A stretch of DNA of 64,000 nt, taken from contig CM114272.1 in assembly GCA_050084515.1 (NCBI GenBank), positions 31,310,001-31,374,000 on the forward strand, written 5' to 3'. The position numbers were made by a program, and so were the translations under genes. The notes under the pieces were generated by a model. It searched no databases. It had not been told where the DNA came from and saw nothing but the letters and a program-made list of their open reading frames with translations. Shown here piece by piece: positions 20,501 to 31,248 of the stretch. Position 1 is the first letter of the stretch, and each line of letters opens with the position of its first letter. This DNA is from Blasia pusilla. Lineage: Eukaryota > Marchantiophyta > Marchantiopsida > Blasiales.

Positions 20501-21219
20501 GTACGGTGAGAAAGACGCTAAGGATTCCTACTGCCGAATCTCTATCCCATTGCCAACCACGGCAACTGGAGGTCCCAATCTTCTAGGTGACCTCTCTACA
20601 AGCCATACTTGCGTAGTCCTCTCTTCACCGTTTGCACAACCCACTCTGCTAGTCCATCCGCCTCAGAATGATCTCGCGAAGTAGTCTGGCGGTAGATCAG
20701 TGCCTTATCACACAAGGCCTGAAACTTCCCGCGGAACTCTATACCTTGGTCTGTCAATACCTCAGCTGGTGCGCCGTAATGACTCAACACCCGATCTAGG
20801 AAGGCATACGCTACTCCCTGACTCACTTTTTCAAGCAATGCAACCAACTCTATCCACTTCGAGAAGGGCTCGACCATCACCAACACATAGCGACTATGGC
20901 TCTGTGTCAAAGGCAAAGGTCCTGCAAAATCTAAACTCCATCTATAACGTAAACCCATGATCGGAAGTGGATGTAACTGTAGAGTCAAAGCATTGAACGA
21001 TGGTCGGACTCGATCACACACCATGCATCTGACAAAAAACTGTTGAATATCAGTCTGCATGCCTCGCCACCAATACTGAATCTGGAGGAAGTTGTACGTC
21101 CGCTTCACTCCAAAATGACTCAAATCCTCATGGGCATGACGCACCAAATATACTCTCTACAAAGGATGAGGCACTACACGCACTTTATCATCCTCCCACA
21201 CTCGCAATATACGTGTCTC
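20501..21219 (-). pseudogene. E2 integrase (H2C2 finger and DDE core)
   Basis: The open frame 20,596-21,147 (183 codons) starts in the zinc-binding domain: H-x4-H in HEDLSHFG and C-x2-C in CMVCD, about 30 residues apart. The catalytic core follows: first Asp in WSLDFAGPLP, second Asp in LTDQGIEFRG, and Glu in DGLAEWVVQTVK about 35 residues on. All three acidic residues are present. The frame ends at RGLRKYGL. Integrase of this type joins the cDNA ends to target DNA; this piece alone lacks its N- and C-terminal continuation. Confidence 0.85.
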
Positions 21220-21984
21220 CTACCACCGAAACCATGTGGCTCGCTGTAGGATCCGATCCCGCTCTCTAGCACCCACTGTACTTGCGACGCTGTCAGTATG
21301 CAGGTACTCCAAGACCACTCCATTGTTGTGAATATCTCGGCCACCTATCATCTCCTCACCGGCCTCTAGATCTAAGGACTCTCTATCAGACCTCGGCGTC
21401 AAAGTCCCAACAATCTGGTTCTCCATAGCCAACAAGCCCAAATAGGCTGATGCATGCCATCTTGGCACCAACTCCTCATCACTCTCATCGTGCCAACGAG
21501 CTCCAATTGCATCTCCCTGACTCGGGCATGGATTACGGCTCAAACCATCTGCATCTTGGTTTAGCGTCCTAGGTCTTTGCACCACCTGGAAGTCATACTC
21601 TTGCAACAAAAGAGCCCACCTCGCAAGCTTCCCTATAAGCTTGTCGGACTCCATCAACCACTTAAGTGGCTGATGATTAGTAATGATGATAAAGGGATTG
21701 CCCAATAGATAACATCTGAAATGTGCGACAATCCAGCCTGCAACCAAGCACTCACCCTCATACGAGCTATATTTTGCCTTTGCAGCATTGTTCGAGCGAC
21801 TAGCAAAAGCCACCAAGAACTCTCTACCATCATTGTCATGGTGGGTAAGCACGGCTCCAAGCCCCAACATGCTCCAATCGGTATGCAAATGGAAAGGATG
21901 CCCCCTGATTGGTCTCCTCAATATGGGCACGGACGTCAATCTGTCCTTGAACATTTGAATTGCTCTCTCCTGCTTATCCTCCAA
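21220..21984 (-). pseudogene. E2 RNase H and connecting segment
   Basis: A 254-codon open frame. It starts EDKQERAIQMFKDRLTSVPI, then LHTDWSMLGLGAVLTHHDNDG with the first catalytic Asp, AKYSSYEGECLVAGW with the Glu, NHQPLKWLMESDKLIGKLARW, and NQDADGLSRNPCP with the last Asp of the active site. An acidic, variable spacer leading to the integrase follows (from about residue 165). This is the longest intact polymerase piece of the element. Confidence 0.88.
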
Positions 21985-22980
21985 GTGCTATCCTGGTCCA
22001 TCTTGGTCAACAAGGTCAGTGGCTTCGCAATCGAGCTGAAACCCTTGACGTACCGTCGATAGAAGTTTGCCAATCCCATGAATGCACGAACTCGACTCAC
22101 GTCTCTAGGGCGTGGAATGTGTGAAATAGCCTCTATCTTTGTCAACTCCATACCAAGGCCATTTGGATATATCGTATGGTCCAAGTACTTCATCTAGTCG
22201 TACAAGAACTTGCACTTTTCTGGATGTAGCTTTAGCCTATGTATATGCAATCATCGGAACACCTCCTCTAGATGTCGCTCATGCTTCTCAACCGTGGTGC
22301 TAAAGACTACGATGTCATCAATATAACACCTAGAAAAACCTTGACCAGCCAAGATCCTATCCATGATCCTCTGAAACTCAGTCAAGGAGTTCTTTAACCC
22401 CAATGGTAAGAAGGGCCACTGGTACAAGCAATCCTTCCCGTGAGGATTGATGCCCCAAAATACAGTCTTCTACCTATCCTCCAATCTGATAGGCAGATAA
22501 TGGTATCCGGCTTGAAGATCTAACAAATTGAAGACCTTTGCATGCCTAATAGCATAAAAGATCTCCTCAAGAGTGGGCATGGCATACCTATCAGACTTTG
22601 TCTGCCGATTGATAGGTCGGTAATCTCCACACATCCGCCTATCTGTCCAATTGCCATGCACATCCTTCTTGGCTGGCATGACAATGGCACATGCATACTC
22701 TCCATGCAACATCTCCACTAGTCTAGCTCCAACCAAGTCATGGCTCCTACTCTAAATCAGAGCCCTCTCCATGTCATTGTACCTGTAGGATTATCGAAAG
22801 ATCAGCGTATCACTCGACAACTCGATGCGGATCCTTGGACCCTTAAGTGTATCCAAATCATGCATGCTAAATGTAGAACAGCTCCTATAACTCCTAAGGA
22901 ACTGGTGTATCCGGCGCCGCTCTCCTCCTGTGAGCTTAGGACCCATATCTGGCTCCCAAGTCTCCATCTTCACTACGGTA
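21936..22980 (-). pseudogene. E2 reverse transcriptase
   Basis: Three open pieces read in order: 22,791-22,973 (PKLTGGERRRIHQFLRSY, the start of the domain), 22,470-22,736 (MPAKKDVHGNWTDRRMCGDYR, AMPTLEEIF, FNLLDLQAGYHYLPIRLEDR, fingers and motif A), and 21,936-22,193 (KIEAISHIPRPRDVSRVRAFMGLANFYRRYVKGFS, thumb/connection). The active-site YIDD codons are near 22,313-22,324. Stops separate the pieces (for example at the CKFLYD*MKYLDH join), so no full enzyme can be made. Identity of the family is certain from the RMCGDYR, LLDLQAGYH and YIDD blocks. Confidence 0.88.
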
Positions 22981-23464
22981 GGACTCTCCGGCGCGGGTGT
23001 CGGTGGTTGCTATGGTGCAACCCCGTCTCAGACAATAAAACTCGACTACTCCTCTACAGACAACTGCAAAATTGGATCTCCATGTGCAGTACCCGGAACC
23101 ACGCTCGATGATGTGGCTACCATCTCTTGGCTAACCTGCAACACATCCCAAGAAGTCCAAGGATGTCTCTCCCGATCACCCTTGGTGTGTCGATCTCCTC
23201 AGGTCTCGGCCCCAGCCAGTGCCTCAACCATCTCGGTGGACATGGGGCTTACCAACGCAACTGTTGTGATCTGTCGCATCCTCAAACAACGATGCTCAAC
23301 TACTCCTAAGCTGAAAATCCATGTCAAGCAGTTCAAGTCCATCGCGTGACCCAAGACATGACGTCGTGATGCCTTTGATAATGACGTACTGCCGTCACTC
23401 TTGTGGGGAATCGCATCGCTCGCTCTCGCTCATCGGCCTTGGGCTCCATCAACCTCTATACCTA
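22981..23464 (-). other. E2 linker between methyltransferase and reverse transcriptase
   Basis: Matches 5,721-6,214 in E1. No domain recognised on the coding strand. Long plus-strand frames here are antisense to the element. Confidence 0.45.
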
Positions 23465-23645
23465 GTCATCTCAAACCAAGCCTGGTCCGGCCTTCTTGAA
23501 TGCATAGGAAGCGGGAAAACTCACGAATGTAGAAAAGGCTGCGCGTGGCATGCCAATCCTGTTGACCACAATCAATGGCGGTTGATCATCTAGCCTGATT
23601 TCCAGTGATGGACGGCCCGGATCCAATATAGAATCCACCAACAAA
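23465..23645 (-). pseudogene. C-terminal end of the E2 methyltransferase, left of the CACTA insertion
   Basis: Minus strand reads LVDSILDPGR, then IRLDDQPPLIVVNRIGMP and STFVSFPASYAFKKAGPGL, matching the E1 methyltransferase tail at 6,215-6,395. The N-terminal part with motifs I-VIII lies at 35,578-36,240 on the other side of the CACTA element. Confidence 0.8.
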
Positions 23646-23676
23646 CACTAGAAGAAATGGGTGGTTTTTAAGACTA
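23646..23676 (+). repeat. CACTA left terminal inverted repeat
   Basis: Begins CACTAGAAGAAAT. Direct AGTCAT/ATGACT motifs follow within the next 200 bp, as expected of subterminal transposase-binding repeats. Confidence 0.9.
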
Positions 23677-23879
23677 GATTTTAAGTGACTCATCAAAAGA
23701 ATGACTCAAATTATGACTTAAATGGTTTAGTCATCAAATTTAGGGTCGTACAACTCACCGAGTCATCTGCTTATGAATAATGTAGTTATCAATACCCTTT
23801 AGTAGAGACGAGTCATACTTTTTTTACTCGCCCAGTAAAGAGGAGTCATAAACAACGACTGATATGTTTAAATGATTTA

Positions 23880-26790
23880 ATGCTCTAATGTTGGTAGGGA
23901 TTATTCGAAGCCGTTGTGTCATTTTCATGTTAATATGGCAATATCTTTTCATCTAACCATTAGACGGAGATAAAACTTGGCACTAGCATTGTGGTTAACT
24001 TTTTGCACTACTTGAACGGTTCGGATCTTCTATTTAACACCCCATGCTCCTACAAAAAATGAAACACCTCCTTTGGCGTTTACGATTTTTAAATCTATAT
24101 GTGAGTGGTCATTTGGAGGTTTTTTCTTTCCCCCTTATTTCCTGGTGTTGGGGTGCCCCTATGGAAATTGTTTTTTGATTTTTAGAACCCTTGGTGAGGG
24201 GATGGGCGAGAGAATGGGATGTCAAGTAGAAGGAGGCCTTTGAGTACGAATGTTGGGAGTAATATGTCATATTAACATGTAGCTATCTTTTCATCGAACC
24301 ATAGTATGGTGATGAAACGTGGCATTGATTTTTCTCTTAATTATTTGCACTACTGAACGGCTCTAATATGCTATTTAGCTCCCCATTATCCTACCAAAAA
24401 TGAAACACCTCCTTTGGGATTTATGATTTTTAAATCCATGTATGAGTGGTCATTTGGGATTTTTTCTTTTCCCCTTTGCTCTAGGTGTTGGGATGCCCCT
24501 CAAGGAAGTGTATCCTGATTTTTGGCATACTTGGTGAGACTTGGTAATGAAGAGGAGGGCCAATCAAATGGAGATGTAAGACAATGGAAGGCAAAACACG
24601 AATAATGATCCAAGTGTTAGTTCAATGTTGATGTTTGCATTCTAGCATCTTGACTTTCCACCGTTGGATGTAATATAAGGAATATGGAGATGCAAAGGCC
24701 CTTTTACTTTTGGACGGTGTGGATTTTGCATATCCTACTCCATGCTGAATTTATAATTAGGAAACCACGGTAAGGGTTTATTAATTTTTTATTCCCTGGC
24801 CGGGCGTTAATTTCAGGATTTTATTTTTCCATTGATATAACAACACATAATTTCATCTTGTGACAAATTTTCATGATTTATAGACATGGTAATGAAGAGG
24901 AGGGCCAAGCAAATGGAGATGTAAGACAATGGAAGGCAAAACACGAATAATGATCCAAGTGTTAGTTCAATCTTGATGTTTGCACTCTAGCATCTTGACT
25001 TTCCACCGTTGGATGTAGCTGTAATATAAGGACTATGGAGATGAGAAGGCCTTTTTTCTTTTGTACGGTGTGGATTTCCATATCCTATCCATGCTCAATT
25101 TAAAATTGGAAAATGTTATTTAGGGTTTATGATTTTTTTCCCCTCTTTGGGTGTCCATTTCAAGATTTTATTTTTCCATTGTTATAGTAGCACATAAGTA
25201 CATCTTGTTAAAATGTTTCATGATTTATAGGCATGGTGATGAAGAGAAGAGCCAAGCAAATGGAGATGTAAGACAAAGAAAGGCAAAACACAAGTAACGT
25301 TCCAAGAGTTAGTTGAATGTTGATGTTTGCACTCTAGTATCTTGACTTCCCACCGTTGGATGGAGCTGAAACATAAGGACTATGGAGATGAGAAGGCCCT
25401 TTTATTTTTGGGCGGTGTGGATTTTCCATATCCTACTTCATGCTCAATTTAAAAATGGGAAACCTTGTTTAAGGTTTATGATTTTTAATTCCCAAACCGG
25501 GGGTCCATTTGGATATTTTTTTTGAATGGTTCAGATCTGCCAGTTAGCTCTCTGTGCTCAAACCAAAAATGAAAGATCAATTTTAGGGTTTACAATTTTT
25601 AATTCCATGTGTGAGTGGTCATTTGTAGTTATTTCTTTTGATTTGTGTTCCTGGAGTTGAGTTGCTCCCTTGGGAACAGTTTCAAGATTTTAGGACTCAT
25701 GGTTAAGGAGGAGGGGAGAAAATGATGGATCAAGAAGGAGGATGAGGACTTTGAATAGTTTCGTTCCAAGGCGTTGTATTATTTTCATGGTAACATAGTG
25801 ATTTCTTTTCTTTCCACCATTGGATGGGGATGAATATTTGTCCTAGCCTTGATATTAGATTTCTCGAGAACTTTGACGATTCAGATCTTCTATTGAAGCT
25901 ACCATGCTAATACCAAAACTTTGAAAACCTTATTTAGGGTTTACGGTTTTTAATACCATGTGTGAGTGGTCATTTGTAATTTTTTATTTTGGCTTGTTTT
26001 CCTCCAAGTGGGTTGCCTGTGAGGGAAAAGTTTCAAGATTTAAGGAGGAGGAGGTTGAGGAAGAGAGGAGAAAATGATGGATCAAGAAGGAGGACGAGGA
26101 CTTTGAGTAGTTTTTTTCTTAAGTGTTGTCTCATTTTCATCGTAACATGGTGGTAAATTTGTTTTCCACCATTGGATGTGGATGAATATTTTTCAGAGCT
26201 TATCCATTAATGTCCTCCACAACTTCAATGGTTCAAATCTACAAGTTAGCTCTCCATGCTCAAACCTAAAATGGAAGACCGGTTTTAGGGTTTACGATTT
26301 TTAGTCTGGTGTGTGAGTGGTCATTTGATGTTTTTCTATTTTCCTCTGTTCCTGGGTTAAGGGTGCTATCTTAAAAAAACTTTCATGGTTTTTGGGCCCC
26401 ATGTGGAGGATGCGGGGTACAAAATGACAAGCCAAGAAGGAGTAAGAGGGCGTTGAGTAGGATTCTTTGAAGTCCTTGTGGCATTTTCATGTTATGATGG
26501 AGTTATCTCTTGCTTTCACCATTGGATGGTGATGAAACCTAGCACACAAAGAGGCCTTACATCCGTCCGCATGGTCAACGGTTCAGATCTGCGAGTTAGC
26601 TCTCCATTCTCCAACCAAAAAGGGATGACCAATTTTAGGGTTTACAACTTTTAGTTATATGTGTGAGTGATGATTTGAAATTTTTTCTTTTTCCCTCTAT
26701 TTTTGGGTTAGGGGTGCCATCCTCAAGAAAATTTCATGATTTTTGGGCCGCATGTGGAGTGTGGAGATGGTGAGATGGTCCTAGGGCCAA
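23880..26790 (+). repeat. Degenerate tandem repeats of about 345 bp inside the CACTA element
   Basis: A recurrent unit contains a GTTTACGATTTTTAA-like block, GTGTGAGTGGTCATTTG, and in the middle copies AATGGAGATGTAAGACAA and CTTGACTTTCCACCGTTGGA. The best-conserved copies start at about 24,547, 24,892 and 25,232, a spacing near 345 bp; more diverged copies can be followed to about 26,790. No open frame is present. The region lies between the left end and the transposase genes. Confidence 0.8.
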
Positions 26791-26947
26791 GGTTGTTGAA
26801 AAAAATTTCATGTAACGAAAAGGAATTTTGATGTGGCATGGAAGAGAATGATGATGTGGCACTCATTATTTTCGTCCCAAAGTGTGTGCGTGGCGGGAAA
26901 GAGTGAGCCGAGAGTGCACTGGAGTATGGGACGTTCGGAATTCACAA

Positions 26948-27080
26948 GCGGGAGTGGAGAGTTCGAAGGTTGGGAGTGGGAAGTTTGAGAGTGCATTGAA
27001 GTGTGGGACATTCAAACGGTTCATAGTTAACAAGCGGGAGTGGAGAGTTTGGAGGTTGGGAGTGGGAAGTTTGAAGATCA
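26948..27080 (+). repeat. 86-bp minisatellite, about 1.5 copies
   Basis: The unit begins GCGGGAGTGGAGAGTT and starts at 26,948 and 27,034. In the second CACTA copy there are starts at 57,428, 57,514 and 57,600, one more full unit. Confidence 0.85.
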
Positions 27081-27574
27081 TTCAAAACGTTCATAGGGGT
27101 GAGAGAGGTCGAAGAGGAAAGGGTGTTAATTCGGGTGTTTCTCCGCCAGTGCACGGACGTCTCTGACGCGTCCTTACATATTGGTGTCTAACGGATTTGC
27201 GCGCTGCCTCGGATATGTCTCACTGGCTAATGAGATTTGTAACAATGATTGTGATTACTTGATTGCCCACCGCCTTTTTCATCCCTTTTTGACCTGTGTG
27301 ACTCTTCTCCACCTTATAGCTCTTGTGCACTGCGAGTTGTAAGTTGAAGGCTGGAGCTGAGTGAATTCCTCGTGCGCGTTTGTTGATCACTTTTTTGAGT
27401 CGGGACTCTGTTCGTGGTGGATTGTCTGCTGAAGCGACGAGATGGGTTTGCTGAGCTGGTGAGGGCCGCTTTCATCTCCGCTTGCTGCATTCGCCATCCA
27501 GAGCAATTCTTTGCTGCTGCTCTCCTTTTGATGCGTAACCAGGCATATGGCTCTCTGGAGTTTTCATCGTCTTG

Positions 27575-27624
<50 letters not shown>

Positions 27625-28164
27625 CTCTCAGTTCTTGATTGGACTTGGAGTTCCGAGATCATTGTGATTTTGCTCACCTTTTGTGACGATGAGGATGAAG
27701 CATCTAGCCATTACTTGGCTTCCTACGCAAAAGTCGTATTCCTCACACCCATCCCGCTCTCAAGCACCGTCCAACCAGGGCGTAGGGTCTATGGTTGCAA
27801 GGCTACGACATGCACTACTTGATAGTATAGTCTTTCTCTCTCTCATTTTGGTAGCACCAGAATTGTTCAACACATTCAGTAGCCTTGATTCATTGCCCAA
27901 AGCTACTACAGTGGTAAGTAATGTCTATTGGGGATCCCAATCACGTAAAGTAGATGGTCTGGTGAATAGTTTCTTGGATGACATTTGGAAGCTCCACACA
28001 AACACGTTGTTTAGTCAACACTCATACTATAGGAGAGTGTCTCCCTCCTCTCATATAGTATCTTCTTCACTTTCTTGTCTTTCTACACCCATCCCAGCAA
28101 CAAGCGCTTTCTTGTTTTCCATACATTAGAACTCTTTTTTATATATATACATATCGCGGCGACC
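27081..28164 (+). other. CACTA region upstream of the transposase gene
   Basis: About 1.1 kb before the first recognisable transposase exon. It holds a 148-codon frame (27,683-28,129) that is Ser-rich and matches no family known to me, and the (CT)n tract at 27,576-27,622. Promoter and 5' exons of the transposase gene probably lie here. Confidence 0.4.
27576..27622 (+). repeat. (CT)n microsatellite, about 23 repeats
   Basis: Uninterrupted CT dinucleotides. The homologous position in the second CACTA copy has two tracts, of about 180 and 270 bp. Confidence 0.95.
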
Positions 28165-31020
28165 ATGGAATTGGTTGAATTTGGCTCAACTAGTGTTGTG
28201 TATCAAGTACAAGAGCAAAGTAAGACTCAAATATCACGGAGGGGACCAAGACATTCACTCCTTGACCTACCAAGTACTTACTTGTAGGTAAGGCATACAA
28301 CTGATTGCAAGGCATGGCGCCACATGAACAACTTATATCCGGACTTTGCCAAGGAGACGAGAAATTGCAGGTTTGGGGTAGCTTTGGACGAAGTGAATCC
28401 ATTTTGAGACATGTCGAGTTCGTGGTCAACATGGCCCGTGCTTCTTATTAATTATAACTTGCCTCCCTCACTCCAGACAAAAAAATTCTTTGTGATGCTC
28501 TCTTTGATCATACCAGGAAAGGAGAGTGTAAATGGGAAAAACATAGACACATACTTGCTTCCTCTAGTGGAAGAGTTCCAAGAAATGTGGAAAGGGGTTC
28601 AATTTCATGACGTTTGGAAGGTAGGCGGAAGTTGGAACTTCATGTTTAGGGCTACCTTACTATGGACCATAAATGATTACCCGACATATGGAAGTGTAGC
28701 TGGGAAGAGCCACGGTGGAAAACTAGGATGTACTATATGCGGGCCTCGAGTGGATTCTGATTTTTCAAAGTCTTGTGGCAAGCCCATATACGGTTGTCAT
28801 CGTCGATATCTCCCATTGAGCCATCCATGGAGGACCCGTAGGTATGGATCTCATTTCAACGGGAGTGCAGAACTTAGACCACGCGTGCCTAGACTACTTT
28901 CCGGAGAGATTATTGGATGGGCAAATGAAAAAAATACATATGATGAGAGTGGGGGTCGAGAAGACGGCCCTACTAATCCCTATAAGAGAAGTGGGATGAA
29001 AAGGCTGAGTATACTATATTCGTTGCCTTACTGGCCAGTATCCTGCTTCCTCTCTATATTATCTATTCTTTATGTTATGAAATAGTGGCTATAGAGGAGG
29101 ATAGCTTTTTTTTGATTTGATTGTGGATATTAGCTATCATGTTCAAGTTGTGAGATGTCCATGCTTCCTTGACGATACAATCAGAATTTGCTTATACGTC
29201 ATACGTTAGATGTTATGCACGTTGAGAAGAATATCGTTGAGAATCTAGTCAAGACCTTATTTGGAGTGAAAGATACTGTGAAAGTAAAGAGATATTTGGA
29301 GGCCCGTGGGATTCGATCCCATTTGTGGTTGCAACCCCATCCTAGTAAGTAAACCCCAAGTTTTGCTTAAACCAATTTCCGATTATTGTCTATCTCCCCA
29401 TGACTTGAACACTTTCCTTTCGAGGATTCAAAACTTGAAGGTGCCGTCTGGATATTGTGGAGAACTCTCCAAGCATGTGGTTAATCGAAAATTGGGCAAT
29501 ATGAAATCACATGATTACCATGTCTTCATTCAACAAGTCCTTCCTTATTGCATCCGTGGTCTTCTGAAGGACCATGTGAGAATGGTGGTTGTTAGATTAT
29601 CCGGCATTTTTAGAATGGTGTGTACAAAGGTATATGATCCAGCTTTATTCGACAAACTCTTGGAGGAGATTGTCATAACCCTTTGTCTCTTTGAAATGCA
29701 TTTCCCTCCATCTTTCTTTGACGTGATGACATATTTGTTGATTCACGTCGTAGAAGAATTGGACATGTGTGGGCCAGTAGCATGTCGGTGGATGTATCCA
29801 ATGGAGCGGTATATGGGGTACATGAAGAAATATGTACGGTCTAAAGCTAGGCCAGAGGGGTGTATGGTAGAAGGGTATGTGAAGGACGAGGCATTAGGGT
29901 TTGTGACTGAGTATATGAAAAGGTTTGAAGACGTGCAGATACGAGTGTGAGATGATGGGGAGGAAGAGGGGGTTGTTGGTGAGGAGCTAGAAGGTGCGGG
30001 CACTCCAGTTCGACTTTCGCGAGAAATGATCGACTTAGCACATCATTATGTGTTGCATAATACAGAGGTCATGGTTGATTGGCAAAGGTAAAACTCTCCA
30101 ATATATGCTTTTCAAGGTTATAGTTATGTTAATAACGGTTCGGACTCTCAAGGTGTATATTATTTTGGTATTGACACATTAAATACAAAAGAATGTACTA
30201 ATAACATTAACATTGTTATTGAACAGGAAACATCAGTCATGTTCGAGAGACATTCCTTTTGAAAAGTGGATTCGCCTTGCCATTACACAGGATGCAATTG
30301 ACAACTCAAAAGATCTTGATGCTCACCTACTATCGTTAGCTATATCTCCTAATAGTAGGGCATTGTATTCAAGAGTATGAAAGCCTACGGAAACCACTTC
30401 AGGGTAGAGGGCCAAGTGGTGCGACACCCTTCTCCACTTATGAAAGTGGAATAGGTGCAGTATTTGTTGATGAAAAAAGTTCCAACCAGAATTGTTTATA
30501 CTCATATGTTGGGGTGTTGGTTGATATTCTCTTACTTGATTATGGGATTGTAGAACAACCCATAATACTAATGCGAGGGCGGTGGGTTAAAGCAGATTGG
30601 GATTCGAGAGTAGGATCCATGAAATTAGATAAGGAGGGTTTTCTGTTGGCCAACTTGAGGTCATGCGAGCCATAAGATCACCAGCCATTTGTTTTCCCAT
30701 CACAAGTGCAACAAGTGTTTTATGGAGATGCCGATGAAGATGGAGGATGGAAAGTGATGATGAAGAAGGAAGCTAGAGCTCGGAGAGTTTATTTTGATGA
30801 CTTAGAGTCACTAGATGGAGCTTGTAATGCTTTGCCCACCTTCCATGCCACATGCATGGAACTAGAGAATTTACCAGATGCAAGTACCTTAGGAGCTAGA
30901 GTCCTAAGTGATGCAGAAATGGAAGCTGCTAGGGTGGATTTGCAGCATGTGCGAATAATCCATGTATTCGATATGATAGAAGACGTTGATTCAGACTCTA
31001 ATAACTCAGAATCAGATTAG
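28165..31020 (+). pseudogene. CACTA transposase, TNP2-like (Transposase_21, DUF4218, DUF4216)
   Basis: From about 28,290 the plus strand reads KAWRHMNNLYPDFAKETRN, then FGVALDEVNPF, a TGA where Gly is expected (28,404), STWPVLLINYNLPP and FVMLSLIIPGK, DTYLLPLVEEFQEMW, LLWTINDYPTYG, GKLGCTICG, FNGSAELRP and LSILYSLPYW: the Transposase_21 block. A GT-AG intron at 29,038-29,184 joins LPYWP to NLLIRHTLDVMHVEKNIVENL. DUF4218 follows (29,380-29,950; GNMKSHDYHVFIQQVLPYCIRG, HFPPSFFDVMTYLLIHVVEEL, CRWMYPMERYMGYMKKYVRSKARPEG printed here in parts). A second intron lies at 30,088-30,226. DUF4216 closes the gene (PFVFPSQVQQVFYGDADED). A frame shift near 29,345 and a few stops make this copy doubtful as an active enzyme. 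The N-terminal part is not recognised. Confidence 0.88.
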
Positions 31021-31248
31021 ATTAATTCATAGTTGTTTCTTTGGTACTCATCATTGTGTTTTTTTTGGTAGGATTCAAATAATTGACTTCTGTTACGAGG
31101 ATGTAAGTGAATTCTGGTGTTGTTGGGCATAATGGAATGAAACTCTACGGCAACAAGTAGAACTCTCAAATTTCTGTCAAGTTAGGTGTTATTCTTGCTA
31201 GCTTGTTGTCTACAGAGGGAGGGAGGCGCTTGGAATGGTGTACTTGAT

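Noticed and set aside
22740-23593. Long plus-strand frames in 5.5-6.2, 22.7-23.6 and 53.2-54.1 kb
   Set aside because: They are antisense to the gypsy polyprotein and have no recognisable domain; their conservation comes from the element copies.
24080-26650. TTTAGGGTTTAC motifs that resemble the plant telomere repeat
   Set aside because: They occur once per 300-odd bp inside a longer degenerate unit, not as tandem 7-bp repeats, so this is not telomeric or interstitial telomere sequence.
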